From Gemmatimonadota bacterium (lineage in GTDB: Bacteria; Latescibacterota; UBA2968; UBA8231), in contig JAPPEF010000160.1 in assembly GCA_028875335.1 (NCBI GenBank), positions 1 to 9,829 of the forward strand: a DNA stretch of 9,829 nt, read 5' to 3'. Made by a program: the position numbers and the translations under genes. This document shows, in pieces, positions 6,106-9,829 of the stretch (the stretch's first letter is position 1; each line of letters opens with the position of its first letter). Below the pieces are notes generated by a model. It saw nothing but the letters and a program-made list of their open reading frames with translations. It did no database searches and was not told where the DNA came from.

Positions 6106-7766
6106 TTGGCCCTCCCCATCTGCGGCTCTTTCAGTTGACGCCCATGAATAAAGTGATCGAGCCAAGTGCCGCGGATAATGTATAGGTAGGGCAAGAGCGG
6201 CACTGCCAAGGTAATGATCGACAGCAGAACTAATTTCACCAGACCCGGTACCGGCACATGTAGAAAGGCCCATTGTGCGACAATCGCCACCGGCATGTGG
6301 ACGAGATATACCCAGAATGATCCCGCATATAACAGGGAAAACGCCCTATTCGGACGACTTAAATGGTCCCTAGCTAGCCCGATGATTGAGTACAGTGCAA
6401 GCCAGACAAACAAAACCACCAGTACATTGGCGAAGAAAACCTGAGCTTCCTGAGCACCGAATAGGTCGCGGAATCCCCAAAACCCATAGACCAGTTCAAT
6501 GCCGACGGGAAATATCACCACTAGGACGACGGGCAGGGTGAGACGCCAATACCTGCCGAATCGCTCCTCTTCACGCTGGCAGTTAAAGTACCAAGCACCC
6601 CAAAAGAAAAACGATCCGTATAGAAGCAGCGCAGGCCATCTGTTGAGGATCGTTGTCTCGGCTTTGGGAGCAAAGCTGATGTAGAAGGATTCGGTCATCT
6701 CAATCCCGAAAAAGGCGACCAAAGCCCACACGCCGATGCCCAGAGGAGAGAGAACAATGCGCCGACTAGGCCGGAGCCACGGCAAGCGATTGGCCAGTGC
6801 CGCATAGCCAGCATAGAGCACGGTCAGCGACCACAAGGTCCATAGGAACCAGAGATGCAGCAATCCAGGTAGAGAATCCAAAAAATGGACAAGCCGCGAC
6901 CATACCGAGAAAGGTTGGTGCGGAGGTAATCCGAGGCTTGCGCGAATCTCGGCCCGTCCGGCCCGTACTTCGGATTCGGTTAATTCAGTATCCAGCCAAT
7001 AAGCCATTGTGCTCGTGCGGTGCCAGTCCACCGCAAGCATATCCAGCGGTGTTTTGCCTTCCCGATTGTGCGCGTCGAGCAGTGCGCCTTCGCGGTGCAG
7101 GGTCTTGAATACCTCGGCCCGCCCGAATAGTGCCGCGGCATGAAGCGGGCGATTCCCGTTCAGGTCTAGCGCTTCGATCTCGCCGCCATGCCGCAGGATC
7201 AACGCTAGCATGTCGAGGCGACCCAAGTACGCCGCCAGATGCAGTGACGACGATCCATAGCCGAGATAAGGATTGGCACGGCGATCCGCTGCATTGGATG
7301 CGAGTTGTTCACGCACATCTTCTAGGGTGCCGTTCTGTACCGCGTCCCATACCGATTCAAAACCTCGGCTAGGGCGTTCGGCGGACGAGTCCGTCTCTTG
7401 GGACAGCAACCAGATCGAGACAAACGCAATCGGCAGCACGGTGACCGCCGCGATTAGAAAGGGTCGCAACACGCTCCGAAAGCGCCGCCTGAGCATCCCC
7501 TTAACACCATAGCGTTGTAGGGTCTGCTCGGTGAAGTATCCACTGATCATAAAAAATGTGGGAACGGGTGTTGCCATCATGAAGTTGATCAACAGCGTCG
7601 TCGTCACATTCTGAGTGGAATCGGAGAATACCCAAGGCATGCCAATGTAAAGCGAGAGACTCGCGTGTACTGTGACGACCAGCACCATGGTCCCCCCTCG
7701 AATCGCGTCCATGTCATGGCGCCGCGCAACGGGCTGTACATCGGGAGTGTTTTGTGGTTTGCACAT
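6102..7766 (-). CDS. Acyltransferase-3 family membrane O-acyltransferase with inserted ankyrin repeats
   Basis: A 554-residue polytopic membrane protein. The N-terminus has the acyltransferase-3 signature RRHDMDAIRG (15-24) and the conserved His of TVHASL (H34) in the first membrane helix. Further helices lie at about 55-78, 101-121, 303-323, 341-356, 378-395, 409-428, 445-464, 476-499 and 507-531, and the C-terminal YLVHMPV fits the OpgC/MdoC-type subfamily. These enzymes acylate or succinylate hydroxyls on glycans and lipids. Between helix 3 and helix 4 sits an unusual soluble insert (about 125-300) with ankyrin repeats: SSLHLAAYLGRLDMLALIL (173-191), RPLHAAALFGRAEVFKTL (206-223) and a partial KTPLDMLAVDW (238-248). 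I chose the ATG at 7766; a TTG at 7784 without a ribosome site is possible. It follows the P450 gene by 47 bp and overlaps the sulfotransferase start. Confidence 0.85.
   Translation of the reverse strand: MCKPQNTPDVQPVARRHDMDAIRGGTMVLVVTVHASLSLYIGMPWVFSDSTQNVTTTLLINFMMATPVPTFFMISGYFTEQTLQRYGVKGMLRRRFRSVLRPFLIAAVTVLPIAFVSIWLLSQETDSSAERPSRGFESVWDAVQNGTLEDVREQLASNAADRRANPYLGYGSSSLHLAAYLGRLDMLALILRHGGEIEALDLNGNRPLHAAALFGRAEVFKTLHREGALLDAHNREGKTPLDMLAVDWHRTSTMAYWLDTELTESEVRAGRAEIRASLGLPPHQPFSVWSRLVHFLDSLPGLLHLWFLWTLWSLTVLYAGYAALANRLPWLRPSRRIVLSPLGIGVWALVAFFGIEMTESFYISFAPKAETTILNRWPALLLYGSFFFWGAWYFNCQREEERFGRYWRLTLPVVLVVIFPVGIELVYGFWGFRDLFGAQEAQVFFANVLVVLFVWLALYSIIGLARDHLSRPNRAFSLLYAGSFWVYLVHMPVAIVAQWAFLHVPVPGLVKLVLLSIITLAVPLLPYLYIIRGTWLDHFIHGRQLKEPQMGRAN
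6103..6117 (-). promoter_or_regulatory. Ribosome site and TTG start overlapping the upstream stop
   Basis: On the minus strand GGGGAGGG (6117-6110) is followed by CCAA and then TTG (6105-6103). The TTG shares two bases with the acyltransferase TGA (6104-6102). This is the strongest ribosome site in the right-hand operon. It decides the sulfotransferase start in favour of TTG over the ATG 27 nt downstream, and it implies stop-start translational coupling. Confidence 0.6.
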
Positions 7767-7813
7767 GGAAAAAATCTTTACCAAGGCAAATGATTCGGCA
7801 GTCTAGTGTGCGA

Positions 7814-9799
7814 TCATCGGCGCTGGAGAAGCCTAAACTTGAACGATTTGTCCACTTTGGGTAGCGGTGCCTGTCTGACCTTCAATTCGTAGTTGGGCGG
7901 CTCGAGTTGGAGCTCGGTTTTGTGAAGAATTGTTGCTAGCGTCATCGCGATTTGCACTTCAGCAAAGCCATTTCCCAAGCATCTGTGCGGTCCCAAGCCA
8001 AAAGGGGCATATACGCCCGGTTGCTTGTGTTCTCTGCGCTCGTCAGTGTAGCGATCGATATCAAAACGCTCTGGGTTCGGGAAATACTCCGGCAAGTGGT
8101 GCGGTACGGTCGTGGCTATGATAACATGGGTGCCGGCTGGAATTCTGTACCCGGCAAACTCGAACGAATTGGATACTGTGCGCCTCACCGCCGGGGCAAT
8201 TGGATACATCCGCAGGGCCTCCATGGCCACGCGGGGGATGACATCTAGCTTGTGCAGAGTCGCCGAGGTCGGTATGCCCGCAGCAAAAAGTGCGTCCGCT
8301 TCGGCTTTGGTCGGCGCTAGTAGCTCGGGGTGTTTGAGCAAAGCGTAGAGCGTGAACGCGCTGACACCAGCCGATGTGTCGAGACCGGCAATAAACGGCC
8401 CCAACACAGCACCTATCAAATCGGTCTCGGGCATGAATTGGGGGTCCTTGTGGTGCAAATCGAGCAGGTCGTCTATCAGGTCTGGTTCCCGACCGTTGCC
8501 CGGGCTTGTTTCATGCACCGCCAAGATGTGTTCATATAGCGCATGGACCCGTTTGCGGGCGCGCCGCAAGCGCGGAGTGGACATGAACAGCCGCGGACGA
8601 TGATGCGTTAATCGAGAGAGCAACAGCGAGTTAAAAAAAGGAATCAGATCGTCCAGATATTCGCGTGGAGACGTATTGGTGCACAGCACTCCTAATTGCT
8701 CGATTATAATGCGTTGGAGGGAGTACAGGCCCGCAAGGGGTTCGTTGAGCGGCCACTCAGCGATTTCGCGCTGGGCAATATCGATGGTCGTCGCCAAGTG
8801 ATTTGTAATGTAGGAACGCGAATACCCACGCTTCAACGCTCGGCGAAGACGAAAGTGCTCCCCGCCATCCATACCTATGACTAAGCGCGTTGCGCCCAAC
8901 TCTGCCGTGAAATCCATCCAGAGTTCGCGGGAGCGCAGATGCGTTTTACCTTGGCGTGCTAAAAAGAGATTGGCCTCCGGCCCGGCCAATACAATGAAGG
9001 TGCGATCAAGGGCCTGTAGCGAAAAAATAGGCCCCAACTGTAGGTACTGTTTTGTGAGAAATGAACGTATGTCCCCCATCATGCTGAAGGCATTGCCGAC
9101 CAAGGGCAACCCTGGCGCACGGGGGGGAAGAACCTTGGAGGCGACTCTTCTTTGCTCCGGCTCCTCGTCTAAGGTCATCTTCTGAATGGCCCGGGAGACC
9201 GATTGGCCGATGAGGTCCATCTGACGCACTTGCTCAATCCGTTCCTCGGCCTCTGCGTATTCCGACCTCGACAAAATTCGCGCTAAAATTTTACAGGCAT
9301 CTACCAAACAGATGAGTACAACATCGCGCGGCTCTGGAATGTCGTCGGTAAAGAGAACGCCCATGATGCGCAGCATAACTTCTTGCTTGACCTTGTCCTC
9401 AGAGATGGGATAGCGGCGGGCGCGAGACACCCAGAGCGTAAGCGAGACAAAACCGCCTTCATCCACTTCGAGGATCCCTCGTTCGCTCAGCCGAGCTAGT
9501 GTCTTTTCACGGATCGAATCGGCCTGCTCTGTGGTGCGCTCAACCCAAAAGCCGATATCGTGCACATTGGTCTCTTGGGCAATGTCTGCGAGCGTCGGGT
9601 CAAGCAGGTCGTCTCCAACTGGCTTCGGATCGATCAAGATAAGTTGCTCGAGATCGGTATCGATGCAGTACTCCAAGGCCAAGTCCATCAGTACAGCACC
9701 AGCGAGCGCATACTGCATCGTCCGATTTGGTACCTGTATGAACTCCCCATTCTCGTTATCGAGCAAGAGAAGCATGAGTTCTTCTGCGAATCTCAGCAT
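7814..9799 (-). CDS. GPP34 (GOLPH3-like) domain fused to cytochrome P450
   Basis: A single 661-residue reading frame with two domains. Residues 1 to about 210 match GPP34, the GOLPH3/Vps74 fold: FAEELMLLLLDNENGEF (4-20), YALAGAVLMDLAL (30-42), a LARLSERGILEV segment (101-112) and helices to about 207. In eukaryotes this fold binds phosphatidylinositol-4-phosphate at Golgi membranes; bacterial GPP34 proteins are largely uncharacterised. From about 222 a P450 begins with a Pro-rich hinge (LPPRAPGLPLVGN). Its marks are the I-helix AGLDT (471-475), ExxR EALR (527-530), PERF (576-579) and the haem loop FGLGPHRCLGN with the Cys ligand C607. The P450 part is full length (about 437 residues). It lacks its own membrane anchor helix, so GPP34 may replace it. 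No redox partner is seen in the window. The ATG at 9799 has only a weak AAAGAA upstream. It is the first visible gene of the operon. Confidence 0.88.
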   Translation of the reverse strand: MLRFAEELMLLLLDNENGEFIQVPNRTMQYALAGAVLMDLALEYCIDTDLEQLILIDPKPVGDDLLDPTLADIAQETNVHDIGFWVERTTEQADSIREKTLARLSERGILEVDEGGFVSLTLWVSRARRYPISEDKVKQEVMLRIMGVLFTDDIPEPRDVVLICLVDACKILARILSRSEYAEAEERIEQVRQMDLIGQSVSRAIQKMTLDEEPEQRRVASKVLPPRAPGLPLVGNAFSMMGDIRSFLTKQYLQLGPIFSLQALDRTFIVLAGPEANLFLARQGKTHLRSRELWMDFTAELGATRLVIGMDGGEHFRLRRALKRGYSRSYITNHLATTIDIAQREIAEWPLNEPLAGLYSLQRIIIEQLGVLCTNTSPREYLDDLIPFFNSLLLSRLTHHRPRLFMSTPRLRRARKRVHALYEHILAVHETSPGNGREPDLIDDLLDLHHKDPQFMPETDLIGAVLGPFIAGLDTSAGVSAFTLYALLKHPELLAPTKAEADALFAAGIPTSATLHKLDVIPRVAMEALRMYPIAPAVRRTVSNSFEFAGYRIPAGTHVIIATTVPHHLPEYFPNPERFDIDRYTDERREHKQPGVYAPFGLGPHRCLGNGFAEVQIAMTLATILHKTELQLEPPNYELKVRQAPLPKVDKSFKFRLLQRR

Positions 9800-9829
9800 T
9801 GTTCTTTAATTGGTGGGTACGCCCAAGGC

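Noticed and set aside
6106..6273. Sulfotransferase start at ATG 6273
   Set aside because: It would overlap conserved C-terminal membrane helices of the acyltransferase by over 170 nt; the extension does not resemble sulfotransferase N-termini.

Overview
The window is 9,829 bp of protein-coding bacterial DNA. It holds seven genes, no RNA genes, no mobile elements and no CRISPR array. The longest non-coding gap is about 160 bp. The gene content suggests a large-genome, uncultured environmental lineage of the Latescibacterota / Poribacteria / Planctomycetota kind: a sialidase-fold (BNR) protein, a small PHP hydrolase, and tandem proteins with an N-terminal SHAQH motif that resemble Gfo/Idh/MocA oxidoreductases. 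This lineage guess rests on remembered family distributions and is low confidence.

The left part (about 36-4830) looks like a sugar or small-molecule metabolism cluster. Two adjacent paralogues (36-1217 and 1266-2459, both minus) appear to share one transcript and look like highly divergent Gfo/Idh/MocA-type Rossmann proteins. A BNR/Asp-box protein (2605-3852, plus) diverges from them across a 145-bp gap. A PHP-fold metal hydrolase (3856-4827, minus) converges on it with only 3 bp between the stop codons. The PHP gene has a plausible promoter of its own.

The right part (4990-9799) is a compact minus-strand operon of three genes, read from right to left. First comes a 661-residue fusion of a GPP34 (GOLPH3-like) membrane-binding domain to a cytochrome P450. 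Next is a membrane acyltransferase of the acyltransferase-3 family that carries an ankyrin-repeat block inserted between transmembrane segments. Last is a PAPS-type sulfotransferase, which probably starts at a TTG overlapping the acyltransferase stop codon. Together they suggest a hydroxylate, then O-acylate, then O-sulfate tailoring route for a membrane-associated lipid or natural product. The GPP34 domain may dock the P450 on the membrane and the ankyrin block may act as a protein-binding module. I know of no characterised system with this combination, so this is the most promising candidate for something undescribed.

Sampled 60-base lines suggest a composition change near 4.85-5.0 kb: about 65-67% GC to the left and about 42-52% to the right. 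The operon may therefore have a different history from its neighbours. An identical 16-bp element (2505-2520 and 4944-4959) and 8-base G/C runs lie upstream of two of the minus-strand genes.
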